Source: Owenia fusiformis
Lineage: Eukaryota > Annelida > Polychaeta > Sabellida > Oweniidae
Reading direction: 5' to 3'
Length of the DNA: 64,000 nt
Assembly: GCA_903813345.2 (NCBI GenBank)
Contig: CAIIXF020000001.1
Coordinates: 59,694,270 to 59,758,269, forward strand
Shown here: positions 11,699 through 22,957 of the stretch, piece after piece
Position numbering within the stretch: position 1 is the stretch's first letter
How the letters are laid out: each line of letters starts with the position of its first letter
Translations under genes and position numbers: made by a program
Notes under the pieces: model-generated
What the model saw: the letters and a program-made list of their open reading frames with translations, nothing else
Database searches by the model: none
Told to the model about the DNA's origin: nothing

Positions 11699-13261
11699 AA
11701 AAACAGTTCGTCCTCGAACTATGAAATTATTGATAAAAGATGCAAAATCATATATAAACACATTACCCAAAATGAGCATTTCACACCTGAAATACATAAC
11801 ATAAAAAGGCTAGCATAATCTAATAAACAATCACGTTTAATTACAAAAAATGTCTCTAGCAGCAACAGTGTCTTTCATCTTTCTCTTGTAGGTCATGGTT
11901 CTTGTGAAAGGATGAAGTAATATCCATGCTGTATTAGTTTATCAAACGTTCTTACCATCACATTCATTGATGATACAGTCATTGTCACTGGTTCCCCACT
12001 ATAATAAGGAAACGTGTTTAGTATTTGGCATGGTCTCTAGTACAATATAAAATTGAGATTGTCAGCTATTCTTTGTGTCCTTCCTCAGTGTGCGGAGTCA
12101 TCACAAAGCTGCAGAATTAATTCTCATAAGTATAGGGTACATGTCTCTGTTCATAAGCCGTAATTCTCAATGTCAATATTTAGAGTGGCTCCCAATATCG
12201 TCGCTTCATTGGGTACACCAAATAAGTCACTTTAATTGAACAGCAATCATGATAGTGTTCATTAAGATTACTTTTATATAGCATAGTGTACAATGTTCAT
12301 TAGGTTGAAGGTCATCACATGGTTCATGCTGGGCTGAAATAAAACTGTTAGTCCTGGAAATAAGATTAGTTATTCACATAGTACAATAATAAATTTTGAA
12401 TATCACACATGTGATATGAATTGGCCGAAATAAAGGGTTGTCAAATGAGATTGAATCAATCAAACGTATGATCAAGATATATCCTTTCACAATCAGCTTC
12501 CAATTGGAAGGATTCAGATAATATCTCATAACACTTGTACTGAGAATGATTCAAATTCAGTAACCATTGCCCCTTTAGTACAAAGGCAGTTAGGGAGGCG
12601 AGGTAGGATTCAAACTTGATGGGCACATCCATTGCAGTGGATGGGGTCACAAGCTGGGACAGTTGCTTGAAAGTGGAACTGGGGGTATGAGGGGAACCTA
12701 CAGTCAGTAGTAGGGAAACACTTCGATGAAGCAAATGGACAGAGCTCTTGTCCATCGGGCACTCACCCCCAGAGGGTCACAAGTTCGTCCACCTCATTTA
12801 AACAGAAGCAGGGACAAAACTATAGTATTGCAATGTCCTTTGGATTCCAATAGACTTGTTCCCCCAAGCGTAAACAGGCTTCATGTCTGTAAACATTGGT
12901 TGATCAGGCGAATGTTCACAATGAACCCCATTGCCTGAGTAAAGCAGGTCACTTGTAATCCAGAACATATCAACAATTAAATAATGCTCTGCTGTGGTCA
13001 TGTCATCACTACCACTGAGCATTGTAGTTTAAGCTTATCGGGAATCAAAGCTTCAACAGCTCAGGACATCTGGTAGACATACGATGAGAAACATCAGGAA
13101 TGGGACAGGAATACTTCAGTAAAGAAAAATAAATTTTTTTTTTTTTTTCACATTCACATCAAACACATATGGTTTCACCAGCCACTCTTTGGAAGGATAT
13201 GATGTACCTGTGGTGGCTTGGACTTACTATACAGATACATTCATGCAAGTTAGCTTAAAAG
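11699..13261 (-). other. Internal region 3' of gag, no pol recognised
   Basis: About 1.56 kb between gag and the polypurine tract. Short minus-strand ORFs (99 codons at 12456-12755 and 74 codons at 12798-13022) show no catalytic motif of protease, reverse transcriptase, RNase H or integrase, and no clear envelope features. A T run at 13133-13148 (A on the coding strand) lies about 115 bp downstream of the gag stop. It may be untranslated RNA needed for packaging or a scar of deleted pol. Confidence 0.6.
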
Positions 13262-16200
13262 CTAACTTAGCCTACCCTTAAGGTAGGGGCAGGCATTTAC
13301 ACAGTGAGTGTCCTGGGCACAATAGAAGCATACTGTGGCTCCAGGAACTTTAGAGTTTGGATGTCTTTTGGTACAATCAAATACTGAATGACTTCCAGAG
13401 TCACATATTTTACAGTATTTTCTTTTCAGTTTGGAATCAGGTTTCTCCTTTGTTATAGTTTGAGTCAGATTTCTGGCTAAAGCCTCTATCTTTTGCTCAA
13501 CTATTTCCATCACATCATTCTCAGAAAGAGATAATGAGGTAGATGAGTTAACCTGAACGGGAGTTGGAGTAGCACATATACCAGGGTCTTGGAAACTTTC
13601 AAGTCTCTTCTTTCTTCCCTTGAAGAAAGCCTCATATTGTAAAGCCATGGTAAGAGCTTCATTGAGGGTTTTAGGGTTAGAAAAGGAAAGCTTGGATTCC
13701 AGTTCTTCATTATTCAAAGCATCAATGAAGGCCTGTGTAGCTAGGTCATCAATTGTCTTCTTTGACATGCTTGACTTCCCAAAAGCTTGTCTTGATAATT
13801 TTCTGATATCATGTGCTAACTTTTCGAGAGGCTCATTATTGCCCCTGAACTTATGTTTAAGCTCGGCACGGGCATGGTTACTTTGTTCAGGGGGTTCATA
13901 GTTAATTTTCAGGACATTTATGATATTAGCTAAGGTTGGCAGGTCTTCATCATCCAAATCATCTAAAACATTGACAGCCTCTCCTTCAAGACTCCTCACC
14001 ATAAAGATGGCAGATTCTTCATCTGTCCAACCATTTATGTTAGAGACAAGTCTAAATTGGATAAGAAAAGCTGAGAGACTGCACTTTCCATTGAAAAGTG
14101 GTGCTTTCATTTCCTTTCCAGAAAACGAAGTACCTCTTCTTTGCTTTTCAACTCCAGTATAGGATTCCTGATCAGATGTATTAGGACTGGATATAAACAG
14201 ATCATTGGGTTTTTCAATCTGTCTGTAGAGACCAGGGGAACTTGGATTCACTTTTGATCTACTCATAACTGTAGATCTAAGGGTTGGAAAACTATTTTCC
14301 ATAGCAGATTCATACTCATCAGTATTATTCATATAGTAAAATGGCCTTTGGCTAGTTTTTGTATGGTAAGATGGGCATTTCATACTATATCCGACATAAT
14401 CTGGGTCAGAAAAGTCAACAGCGGTTTCATAATCTGGAGAGGGGAATAGTGATTCAGCTTCTGAGGATCTAGCATAATCCTCATTTACCCTCTGTTTGAA
14501 GGAGAATTGTTGACAAGGTGTGTACCCATTACTAGCATCCTGGGCTGATATCTCATAGGAGGGCAAGGCACTTCTGTTATGGCCAGGTATTTGACCATCA
14601 AGCCATGAACGTGTCTCCAAATGTGAATCATATGTCTGATCCACACTTTTGGGTAGACAATATGGCTGTCTGCGATTGGCAGAAAACTTAGTGCTTTGAG
14701 ATGATTTGTCTGATAAACTGAACATATCAGATCTATCAACAACTTGGATTTTGCAAGGAGGGGATTTACTAGATTCACATAAAACTCTATCATTAGGCCT
14801 CTTTAAATCTTGTCTACAAAGGGTACTTTCGGGTTGATGCATACATTCATAACTTTTAGACTTAATGTCCGAGTAGGGAACAGTCTGCTCAGTTAGAAAT
14901 TCAGCATGTTTCAACTGGTTAGGTTCACTTAATTGAGTAATCTCTTTTGCAACTAAAGGGGCATTTAAAGCCTGGAAATCCACCTTGAGATCATATGACT
15001 CATCAGCTGATAGTGCCTCTTTAGGCAAACCTCTTGTGTATTTAAGGTCATTACACATTGAGAGTGGTATTCTATCAGATGGGATCAGTAAAGAGCTTTG
15101 CAAAGTCTGTTTTAACAGTTCACTCCCATAGGCTTCCTGGAGCATGTCACTCTCATGAGGTACTGGTAGCACCGGAGGAAGGGGTGGAACCTGGTAGTTG
15201 ACCTGCACATGCTTTACTACTCCCATTTTGCTAGAATGACCCACCAAATCAACGTTTGGCTTTGTATAGTCGTCTTTTCTCTCTTGTTTGACATAAATTT
15301 GGGACTTCAGTGTCAAATTACGGGAATGAGAGAAATCTGGGGTCTTTGGTCTAAATCTGGGAATGTCAGTTATCTTAATTGGGGGAAGTAATGGTCTAAA
15401 TGGAGAGGACTGAAATTTGTTTGGCCAGCTCTGTGGCTCATTTTTCTGATTCGCACTTGGTAATAGAGGAGAAGTATGCATTGAATGTTTGCTTGGGTTT
15501 GAATCAGAAAAACTGCCATGACTTGCAGATCTTCCATGAGTAGAAACCTTTGTGGATGTCATTAAACCCTGTCCAGACTTTCTACCAGCTGTATGAGTAG
15601 ATGCACTGAACGGCTTACCAGGGTAAGCACGAGGGGGTATTTGGACATCTAAGGGTTTTCTAGATTGGAATGTTCCCCTTGATGACAGTTTATCCAATGG
15701 CTTTTGCAATTCAGAGGACTTTACAATTTGAGAATCACTTTTCCTTTCATACTTAGGGTGTAAAACTCTTTGATCATTAGGCCCTAAATCCGTTTTTAAA
15801 TAGGGGGCTAAACTGAGGGGTGAAAAAGCTTGTTTAGCAGTAGCTCTTGTTCCATTGGCTGGAAGAGGCTTTAAAGTAGGTGTTTTAGATGGCATTCCCC
15901 CATTAGCACCCATCAAGGTTTCCTTTTCAAGGGACCAAGGTGCACCAGCTATGGGGGGTTCATATGCCCCACCTCTACTACTCACACTTTTTTCAACATT
16001 TTTTGAAAATACCAAATTCATGTCACTTTTTGGGTCTTTAGTCTCCTGCTTAACCATTTTAAGCAGGGGATTAAACAACCTACCCTTGGGAAGTGGTCTA
16101 GGCCTATCTAACGGTAATTTAGGAATGTGCGTCAATTTGACAGGCGGAGAAACCTTAAAAGATGGTCTCTTTAATTGGGGTGGTGTAGTTGCTGATGATT

Positions 16201-16414
16201 CAAGTGGAAGTGTATCGTCTTGAGCCAATTTCAACTCTTGTTCATTAAGGTGTTGATGGCCCAATACAAATTCAGAATCATCAAACCACCCGGGAATAAT
16301 AGTATCAAAAGCTTCCGCCTGCGATTTGTGGCTAGACGAGGGTCTTTCAGTGGATTCGGACGCGGGTAATGGGGTGCGCTTTGAGAGATTAAAGATGTCC
16401 GACTTTTCCGACAT
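13262..16414 (-). CDS. gag: Gag polyprotein of LTR retrotransposon, long N-terminal extension
   Basis: Intact 1,050-residue ORF starting MSEKSD at 16414, about 130 bp inside the upstream LTR. Residues 1 to about 765 are a low-complexity, Pro/Ser/Lys-rich and probably disordered extension with no recognised fold. Residues about 770-935 look like a retrotransposon Gag capsid domain: MKAPLFNGK, then FLIQFRLVSNINGWTDEE and a helical stretch ending in ALTMALQYEAFFKGRKKR. The C-terminus carries two CCHC zinc knuckles, each C-x2-C-x4-H-x4-C: C1001/C1004/H1009/C1014 and C1029/C1032/H1037/C1042, which should bind the element RNA. Expected role: assembly of virus-like particles in the cytoplasm and RNA packaging. 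Most Ty3-type Gags are a few hundred residues, so the roughly 700-residue extension is unusual. The ORF ends eight residues after the second knuckle with no protease fused. An open frame this long argues for recent activity. Identification as Gag is firm; the role of the extension is unknown. Confidence 0.9.
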   Translation of the reverse strand: MSEKSDIFNLSKRTPLPASESTERPSSSHKSQAEAFDTIIPGWFDDSEFVLGHQHLNEQELKLAQDDTLPLESSATTPPQLKRPSFKVSPPVKLTHIPKLPLDRPRPLPKGRLFNPLLKMVKQETKDPKSDMNLVFSKNVEKSVSSRGGAYEPPIAGAPWSLEKETLMGANGGMPSKTPTLKPLPANGTRATAKQAFSPLSLAPYLKTDLGPNDQRVLHPKYERKSDSQIVKSSELQKPLDKLSSRGTFQSRKPLDVQIPPRAYPGKPFSASTHTAGRKSGQGLMTSTKVSTHGRSASHGSFSDSNPSKHSMHTSPLLPSANQKNEPQSWPNKFQSSPFRPLLPPIKITDIPRFRPKTPDFSHSRNLTLKSQIYVKQERKDDYTKPNVDLVGHSSKMGVVKHVQVNYQVPPLPPVLPVPHESDMLQEAYGSELLKQTLQSSLLIPSDRIPLSMCNDLKYTRGLPKEALSADESYDLKVDFQALNAPLVAKEITQLSEPNQLKHAEFLTEQTVPYSDIKSKSYECMHQPESTLCRQDLKRPNDRVLCESSKSPPCKIQVVDRSDMFSLSDKSSQSTKFSANRRQPYCLPKSVDQTYDSHLETRSWLDGQIPGHNRSALPSYEISAQDASNGYTPCQQFSFKQRVNEDYARSSEAESLFPSPDYETAVDFSDPDYVGYSMKCPSYHTKTSQRPFYYMNNTDEYESAMENSFPTLRSTVMSRSKVNPSSPGLYRQIEKPNDLFISSPNTSDQESYTGVEKQRRGTSFSGKEMKAPLFNGKCSLSAFLIQFRLVSNINGWTDEESAIFMVRSLEGEAVNVLDDLDDEDLPTLANIINVLKINYEPPEQSNHARAELKHKFRGNNEPLEKLAHDIRKLSRQAFGKSSMSKKTIDDLATQAFIDALNNEELESKLSFSNPKTLNEALTMALQYEAFFKGRKKRLESFQDPGICATPTPVQVNSSTSLSLSENDVMEIVEQKIEALARNLTQTITKEKPDSKLKRKYCKICDSGSHSVFDCTKRHPNSKVPGATVCFYCAQDTHCVNACPYLKGRLS

Positions 16415-16523
16415 TGTTGATTACAGTTAGTGATCCCGCTTTGAATATTAATGAGTGCAAATTAGCATAAACGTAAGTAATGGCGTAAAACTGGGCTTGG
16501 GTCAATACATCAAGTATTACATC

Positions 16524-16541
16524 ACACCACAATGGCCACCA
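16524..16541 (-). promoter_or_regulatory. Candidate primer-binding site
   Basis: Immediately inside the upstream LTR the minus strand reads GAAA and then TGGTGGCCATTGTGGTGT. TGG is the complement of the tRNA CCA tail, so this is where the minus-strand primer should pair. I cannot say which tRNA. Confidence 0.45.
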
Positions 16542-16723
16542 TTTCTGTCACGACCCTCGTGTGGTAGCGTGGTTTGGGGGTCGCAAACAGAATACAGTCT
16601 AAGAATCAATAGTTTGATTTGATGTTTTCATTAACTTAGTTTCGGGACAAGTTCAAGTAAAAGTTGAAATGTGTATCCCTATTTATGTGAACAACATCCG
16701 TGTTCACAGTATCATAACAAAAT

Positions 16724-16857
16724 GGGATCAAATTGGGATAAATTTTGCGATGAAAATTTAGGGATAAATTAGGGATAAAATTTTAGGGATAAATTCTGGG
16801 ATAAAAATAATTGGGATGAAGTGGGACAATTTCGGGATAACAATTACGGGATAACAA
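16724..16857 (+). repeat. GGGATAA-type repeat cluster, second LTR
   Basis: Same cluster as at 9227-9360, shifted by the 7,497-bp distance between the LTRs. Confidence 0.75.
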
Positions 16858-17019
16858 AACCTGAATATAGACTAAGTAAGATTTGTCAGTTTTCAATGTA
16901 AGTTGTATGTCTCATAAAGGCGAATGGCAACAGACTCCAGATTCTGAATGTGCCCAGTGTTCAGTTGTATCAAATAAGTATAATGTTAGGGTGTGAGTAT
17001 AACCAGGTGGAAGTCCTAG

Positions 17020-17031
17020 CCACTAGAGGGC
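17020..17031 (+). promoter_or_regulatory. CTCF-like motif, second LTR copy
   Basis: CCACTAGAGGGC, identical to 9523-9534. Confidence 0.3.
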
Positions 17032-19179
17032 TACGATGGACTTCAAGCTGTATATTAAGCTCGCTGGTCACAATAAAAGTGGGAAAGTTTGTAAGAATTA
17101 AAGTTGGGCTATTTCAAATCAGGAGTCTGTCAAACTCATCAGGGGATAATATTACTTGTACACCATTTAAACAAGCAAGTAATAAAACATTGGAAGTAAA
17201 TGATGTTTGAGGTAACGACTTGGAACCAGGGTGAATGAAATTCTCACTAATATTCTCAATAAGACAAAGGTTAAATAAGAAAGTAAGATCCTGGATTGTA
17301 CTTTAGCTTTGCACTATTGCATAGTTTCTGGGAAAATATATGTATGACTTATTGTGAGTGATTGTTATTCAAAGAAGCCCTTAGCAAATATGAGCTAAGA
17401 TAAAGCTTGTTGCTTGAATGTTAGTATCACTTAAGTCACCTGGAATTTAGTCGGAATCTATTTTGAATCCAGAATCTACTTCAGATAAAATGAAAGGGAA
17501 TTTTCTAACGTATATATAAACAATTGAACACAAGAAGTGATATTCTGTGGATTTTTATATAATGTATAAAAAACGACTCTATTTCTATTTACTAATCTAC
17601 AGAAACATTACACAATTCAGTACTGCCGAGATGGTATATCAAGTAAATAATCTCTCAAACCAAACATGCATAAAACAGCACAGCTAATGGAAGTTCAGTT
17701 AAACAATTTGCAACAAAGCCTAAAATGTGTCTTTTCCCAAAAATGTAACTCAACAGTGCAATTTTATATAATCCCTGGTGGGGTTGAAATCAGCTCTCTA
17801 TACTACTCACATGAAAAGTGGAACATCATTTTGCCACTATCAGACTATGGTACAATTGGCAAACAAATGGGAAACAGTATTTTAAAAGTATTCTAGTATC
17901 TATAATGAATTAGAATGTGGTTAACATAGAATTAGACCAGACATGGAAAACTAGAAGGGGAGGGGGTCTCTTAAGTCCGAAAATGGGGTTCGAATGACCA
18001 TGACCCTTAAAAGTACTTCAATGATCAGTTGTTTGATAATGGTCCCATAACCCCGGGATTTCACCTTTAAATTACCCAGAATTTAACATACAAATATACA
18101 AAGGAGTATTTCTAGTGTATTAATAAAATTTACCCTGTGAACAAACTAAATACAGTCCCAAACTGGATGGGGGGGGGAATGTCGTATAGAGGTGTCTATG
18201 AACCCCTGGAATTTGCGGTTGACTCTGGTTTAGAGCAAGTTACATAAGGTTCGTAAAGACAGTAACTTTTCGTACACCTTGTCAAATATTCCTAAACGAT
18301 TCCCTGTGGGGATGTTGTATAGAAGGTTCAATAAGGAACCCCGGGAACTTGCTTTCGACGCTGGTTAATAAGTTACATAGGTTCTTTAAGACAAAAACTC
18401 TGCGTGTAACTTTGCGTTAACCTTGTCAAATGTTCCTTAACAATCCCTGGGACAATTTAAACATGGGATGTTCACAAGGCAAATAAATAAAATTAAGGAA
18501 AAAATCAAGTGTACAGATACTTCTTTTCAAAGACTAAAACTCTGCAAAAATACAATTAAATCAAGTCAATTACCTTTACCAACTCGTACACCTAAGTTGG
18601 TTTATCTGTGGCAATATAAATATCCAATTTTAGTGACGATTTAATGTTTAAAATTCCACAAAATGTTTTCCATGTCTGGCCGGCTTGAATTCGAATCATA
18701 AAAGCACAGAAAAAGACAATTCACTTAAAACGTACTTATTTACTTAAATCAAGCTTAATAAGCCTCACTTTGGATTTTGTAGACAAACCCAGACAACTGC
18801 CCTTTCTAAAAAGTTTGTAACGTAGCATTAAACATGAAACTGGGCCGAAAACCTTCATATTAAACTCTTATCATGAACAAAATATATTATGTTGACATTA
18901 ATCCTGTAAATAATATTACATGAAAAACACAAAAGAAGGTTATTAACCTCAATATAAATATAGAGTAAAATGATTTAACTTTAACCATACTTTAAGAGTA
19001 TAGCCAAAGTAGTAATACTGACTACCCTTTTACAGAATTTAAATTATTTTATAACTCTTGAAATATTGAGTAACTAAAAACACAATTGATAAAGTGAAGA
19101 GCAAAAAGTTGAAAACAAAGTGACAATCCTTCAAGGCAATTCCATTACCATGCTCAAAGTAATCTGAAGGATCGTCACA

Positions 19180-19183
19180 GTAT
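19180..19183. repeat. Target-site duplication GTAT, right copy
   Basis: GTAT follows the terminal CA of the LTR and matches 9045-9048. Confidence 0.75.
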
Positions 19184-21639
19184 TTTGAGGCATCTCGCCC
19201 GAGCTGTTATTGCTATATTATAACTGTTATTTATAAGCTGGTCTGTGTTTCCAACATCTCTGCTGTCAGGAATTAATGCCCGTGGCTTGAAAAACATATA
19301 GGTACTTATCTTATTAATTTACATCAGGAAAATATAAGTTTCAAACAGATATTACCTGTTTTGAAAGTGAATCAGTCGATATTTCACTAATACTACAATG
19401 CAGCGTGCTGTTGTAGAAGATTGAATAGCTAAACACATCGCGCAATCAGTCTGTTCAGAGGAGTATGTGGATTCGAATGTTAAAAAGGCTTCGGAACTAA
19501 CCAAGGGTGTAAATTACATGGTATTTCGCTATCTGCCAGGCTCGATTACCCTGCCATGCAATGACCACTGCTGTGTGAATATCAAAGACACGCTTTACAG
19601 CGGGAGAAGCATCACATCCCGCCGAGAATTTGAAAACACAACACGTTCCGTCAATTAACAGTCGAAACAACTTTTTTTCTGGAACTTTGGTGCTAACATT
19701 TATCGAAATGTTCCGAGCGCATCGTTTTAGTCGCTTGGATTGGTATAGCGCCAGGTGTACTTTGAGCAAAAGGGGGAAACGAGTAAGTAACATGTGTTTT
19801 GAGTTCTTCAAGAATTTCTTAACTTCTGATAAGATGATAAGTCTGCAAGGACATTGCACGGGTGACCAGTTTCTAGTGTCAAATTTATTTTTGTAAAGAT
19901 AAAAAGGCAGGGAGAGTATGGAAGATTTTGAAAATATTTTCTGATTCTGAAAATAAATGTGTTTTGCTCAGAACGTCAGTTACAATTTCATAAGTCTAAT
20001 TCCCGAAGAAATCATATTGACGGAAAGACCGAGACATTTTTTAATAAAATCTTGTCCGATGACATTCGGTCAGTTCTTATTATTCAAGATGAAAAATAGT
20101 TTTTACAGGATTTAATTTTGTGCTATATCGGCAGATGTATTTAGCAAATGAACTTTTTTATGTTCCCCACTTTATTTTGTTGTTTAATTCACATAGAATA
20201 ATAAACATGTACATCTGTTACATGATATTTGCAGAATTTGCTGCACAATTCAAATGTATGATGATTTCAAATAGCGTCTTTATGGAACAATTCGATATCG
20301 TGCCTATTGAACATCAGTATCATGCAACATCTATATTGTATTGTATAATGAATTATATTAGATATGAACTTAACACTGTTTCAAATTTATTGAACAGAAT
20401 CCCCATGGTACAATGCAGACAATAAGTCAAATTCATGAAGACGGACGAGTAGCATTTTATGAAATGACAAATGTTGTTTCTACGATAATTTAAGATAAAT
20501 AGACGTCGGAGATATTGGTTCTGATAGTCTGTATATTAATATGTTACGTCGGAGTCAATTTAGCATTCGACGGCACATCAACCAAGGTATTCTTTACTTA
20601 TTGATTGGCATGCTCTATTCATAAATAATCTCTAACGTCTCATAAACAAACGTTGACTAGAACTTTTTATTCTTTTGTCAATAGATTCAGATGTAATGGA
20701 TAAAGTGCAATTAAACCATACCAAACATTGTAGAATGAAATGCATAAATCGTACAGCGGATATCTTTAATTACTGATTCGGTTCAAATAGCAGTATTTCA
20801 TTGTTGAGATTCATGCATGAATACTGGTGGGATTAGAGAGCATAATCATTTATCGTGGTGTAATAAAACTATGGCCTAATATAACCACATGCTATAACAT
20901 GCCTATTCCCAACTTAATGATTTGTCTTTCAAAGAAAACTAGGATGTGTGGACATGTTTTGCTATCATGCCATCATACCCCAGTATGTCCTCTGTCAGTC
21001 AAAAAAGTTTGAATATGCCATCTATAGAAAATGTCAAAAATTGTCACTCTGATTTTGACAGATAGAGGCAGGTCAAAAAGGTCAAATTTCTTAAAGAAAA
21101 TGCACCTCAATCACATCAAATCATGTGACAGAGTTGGTCCATACTATACACTTTTTCATTCATATACTTACCAAAATCCAACCAATGGTGATGCTAATAT
21201 AATTATAATAATTGGACTATATTCTTGTTTTTAAAACATAAGTCTTCCAACTCGGCGGAAGGATTAGTAGGTCGATTCGACTATTTTTCCAGATATATGA
21301 ATGATTCAAGTTACCCACCCCCTTTCTGCAATTAGATGTTTTCCTGGGATATTGACTAAAATTGGAACCTATGACTAGATGTGTTGACTATTCAAAATGT
21401 AACGTATCGACAGCGAATATTTGACAGATTTTTGGGTCAATAACTCTTTTTTTTAAAACTGGTACAAATTGTGAAAGGAGTGTTCTTAATTCACAAACTT
21501 CATAATAGTTGCTCTAAAATGATATATTACTTTATTTAGAATATTGTCTTATGTTACGAAGCAAGAATTAAAGATACGTTAATCAGACACTTTTAAAAAC
21601 ACACGCGCGCGACTTTTTGCGACGTGTGTCAAAGGGTTA
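19184..21639. other. Intergenic, no recognisable gene
   Basis: ORFs of 60-120 codons on both strands (for example 19497-19859 minus and 20120-20425 plus) show no identifiable domain and have the composition of the surrounding AT-rich DNA. I see no RNA gene. Confidence 0.45.
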
Positions 21640-22115
21640 GATAGTAAAAAAATGATGGTGGCCGTCTATTTTACGATTTTTGCTCATATTTGATATATGA
21701 TTACTCATAACCATGTAGACAGCTATTTTGCAAATTGCCAAACATTTTACCAACCATTTGTGTTGTTTTACATTTTCCACTATATCTCGAAAATTAGTGG
21801 AGTGATTTTGTTCATATTTGATATGCGAAATTCATAAGAGTAGCACACTGTCTTTTGACACTTTGGCTAGAAGTCGGCCATTTTGGAAATGGCTGCTATT
21901 TTTCTGTGTGTCTCTTCCACGTTTTTTGCTATAACTTAAGAAGCAGTGGAGCGATTTTGTTGAAATTTAATATATGCCTACTTAAAAGCATTTTACACTT
22001 TCTTACGGTAATTGTCTAGTGGCGGCCATTTTGAAAAATTGTGGCCATTTTTATATGGGTTATTTTTCGATTTTTTATATAACTGAAAAGTAGTAGAGGG
22101 GTTTTTCAAAATGAC
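21640..22115 (+). repeat. Degenerate tandem repeat, about 148-bp period
   Basis: A phrase of the type 'ATAACTnnnAAnnAGTGGAGYGATTTTGTT' recurs near 21783, 21931 and 22079. Between the copies lie GGCCATTTT-type phrases ('gcggccattttg', 'gtcggccattttgg'). The spacing suggests three diverged units of a dispersed invertebrate repeat. No coding potential. Confidence 0.5.
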
Positions 22116-22699
22116 AGCCATTGCTGTTCGATGGGATTTACAACGCCTTGGCGTTGCTGATATCTTCAATTAAGACACAATATACTACGAATAAATCACT
22201 GCTACTTAATAGCGAATTTCGGAACAAGGGCGATCTGGTTACCATAAAAGTGATGAGCAAATCCCCCGTTAATGGATTTTAACAAAGGGATAGTTATATT
22301 TCAGAAAATTACTGAACAATTTTCATAAACATGGAATACATTGCGTTTCCTCGAGGGCAGCGTAACCTCATCAGCGATGATCAAACTACCAGACGCAAAT
22401 ACGTATTCCATCAAGCTAAAACAGTCAGGAAACGTTGGATCTTGCATCCACTTTCAACAATACGTATAAGTGCATACCTTGTAATAGTTGTAATTAAACT
22501 AATTTATATCCGATCAGTGTAAAAATGTTGGTCGCAATAATACTATATTTGATATATAAAAGAAAGAATAAGAATTACAATTAATATTATATTATATTAT
22601 TTTATATTTATCCCATGGTTACAAGGATATAGATCGAATATCAGGTGAAGATATATTTGATATGTGGATCAAGATATCATATTTTAGCAAAAAATCCCC
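22116..22699. other. Intergenic, AT-rich
   Basis: No gene seen. 22572-22612 contains an ATATT/ATTAT microsatellite-like run, and a similar run returns at 23098-23120 on the far side of the palindromic repeats, so these may be the outer edges of one larger element. Confidence 0.4.
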
Positions 22700-22806
22700 A
22701 AACCATTGAATATCACTTCTCAAACCATCGAATATCACTTCTCAAAAAGTGATATTCGATGGTTTCAAAAGTGATATTCGATGGTTTCAAAAGTGATATT
22801 CGACGG
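22700..22806. repeat. Palindromic cluster of a 19-bp unit
   Basis: The unit AAACCATCGAATATCACTT occurs twice in forward orientation (first copy with one change) and then three times as its reverse complement AAGTGATATTCGATGGTTT (last copy degraded to CGACGG). The orientation flips at about 22745, producing a hairpin. Confidence 0.8.
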
Positions 22807-22957
22807 CTGCGATTTTTTCTATAATGTTTTGTCAAATTATTTTCTCAAAATTTTTGTTTGGAGATTTTCTTAATTTTTTAGATTTTTTCCTTCATATTTT
22901 TTTCAAATTTTTTTTGAAATCTTTCTGGGTTTAAACTTTTCATGGGATAAACGGACA

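Larger units (their letters stand above)
9049..19179 (-). mobile_element. Ty3/gypsy-type LTR retrotransposon, gag-only
   Basis: A complete 10.1-kb element on the minus strand. It has two direct LTRs of about 2.64 kb (9049-11685 and 16546-19179) that start TG and end CA, a GTAT duplication at both flanks, a polypurine tract next to the downstream LTR (11689-11698), a TGG-starting primer-site candidate next to the upstream LTR, and one long ORF encoding Gag. No protease, reverse transcriptase, RNase H or integrase ORF is visible: only about 1.57 kb separates the gag stop from the polypurine tract and it holds just short, unrecognised ORFs. The LTRs differ, as far as I can see by eye, by one base (10238 C versus 17735 T) and a G-run length (12 versus 9), so insertion was very recent. 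It must have been mobilised by pol supplied in trans. Assignment to Ty3/gypsy rests on Gag and the polypurine tract, not on pol. Confidence 0.9.
16546..19179 (-). repeat. 5' LTR (in element orientation)
   Basis: Direct repeat of 9049-11685 with the same ends. Differences noted by eye are T at 17735 instead of C at 10238, and a G run of 9 instead of 12 near 18169. As the upstream LTR it should contain the promoter that drives gag; I could not pick out a convincing start site. Confidence 0.92.

Noticed and set aside
12456-13022. Two short minus-strand ORFs after gag as possible pol or envelope remnants
   Set aside because: No protease, polymerase, RNase H, integrase or membrane-protein motif could be seen.
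17983-17999. GGGGTTCGAATGACC resembling a tRNA B box (also at 10489 in the other LTR)
   Set aside because: No A box or cloverleaf can be built around it.
22700-22806. Regularly spaced units suggesting a CRISPR-like array
   Set aside because: Units are adjacent with almost no spacers, flip orientation, and the context is animal genomic DNA.
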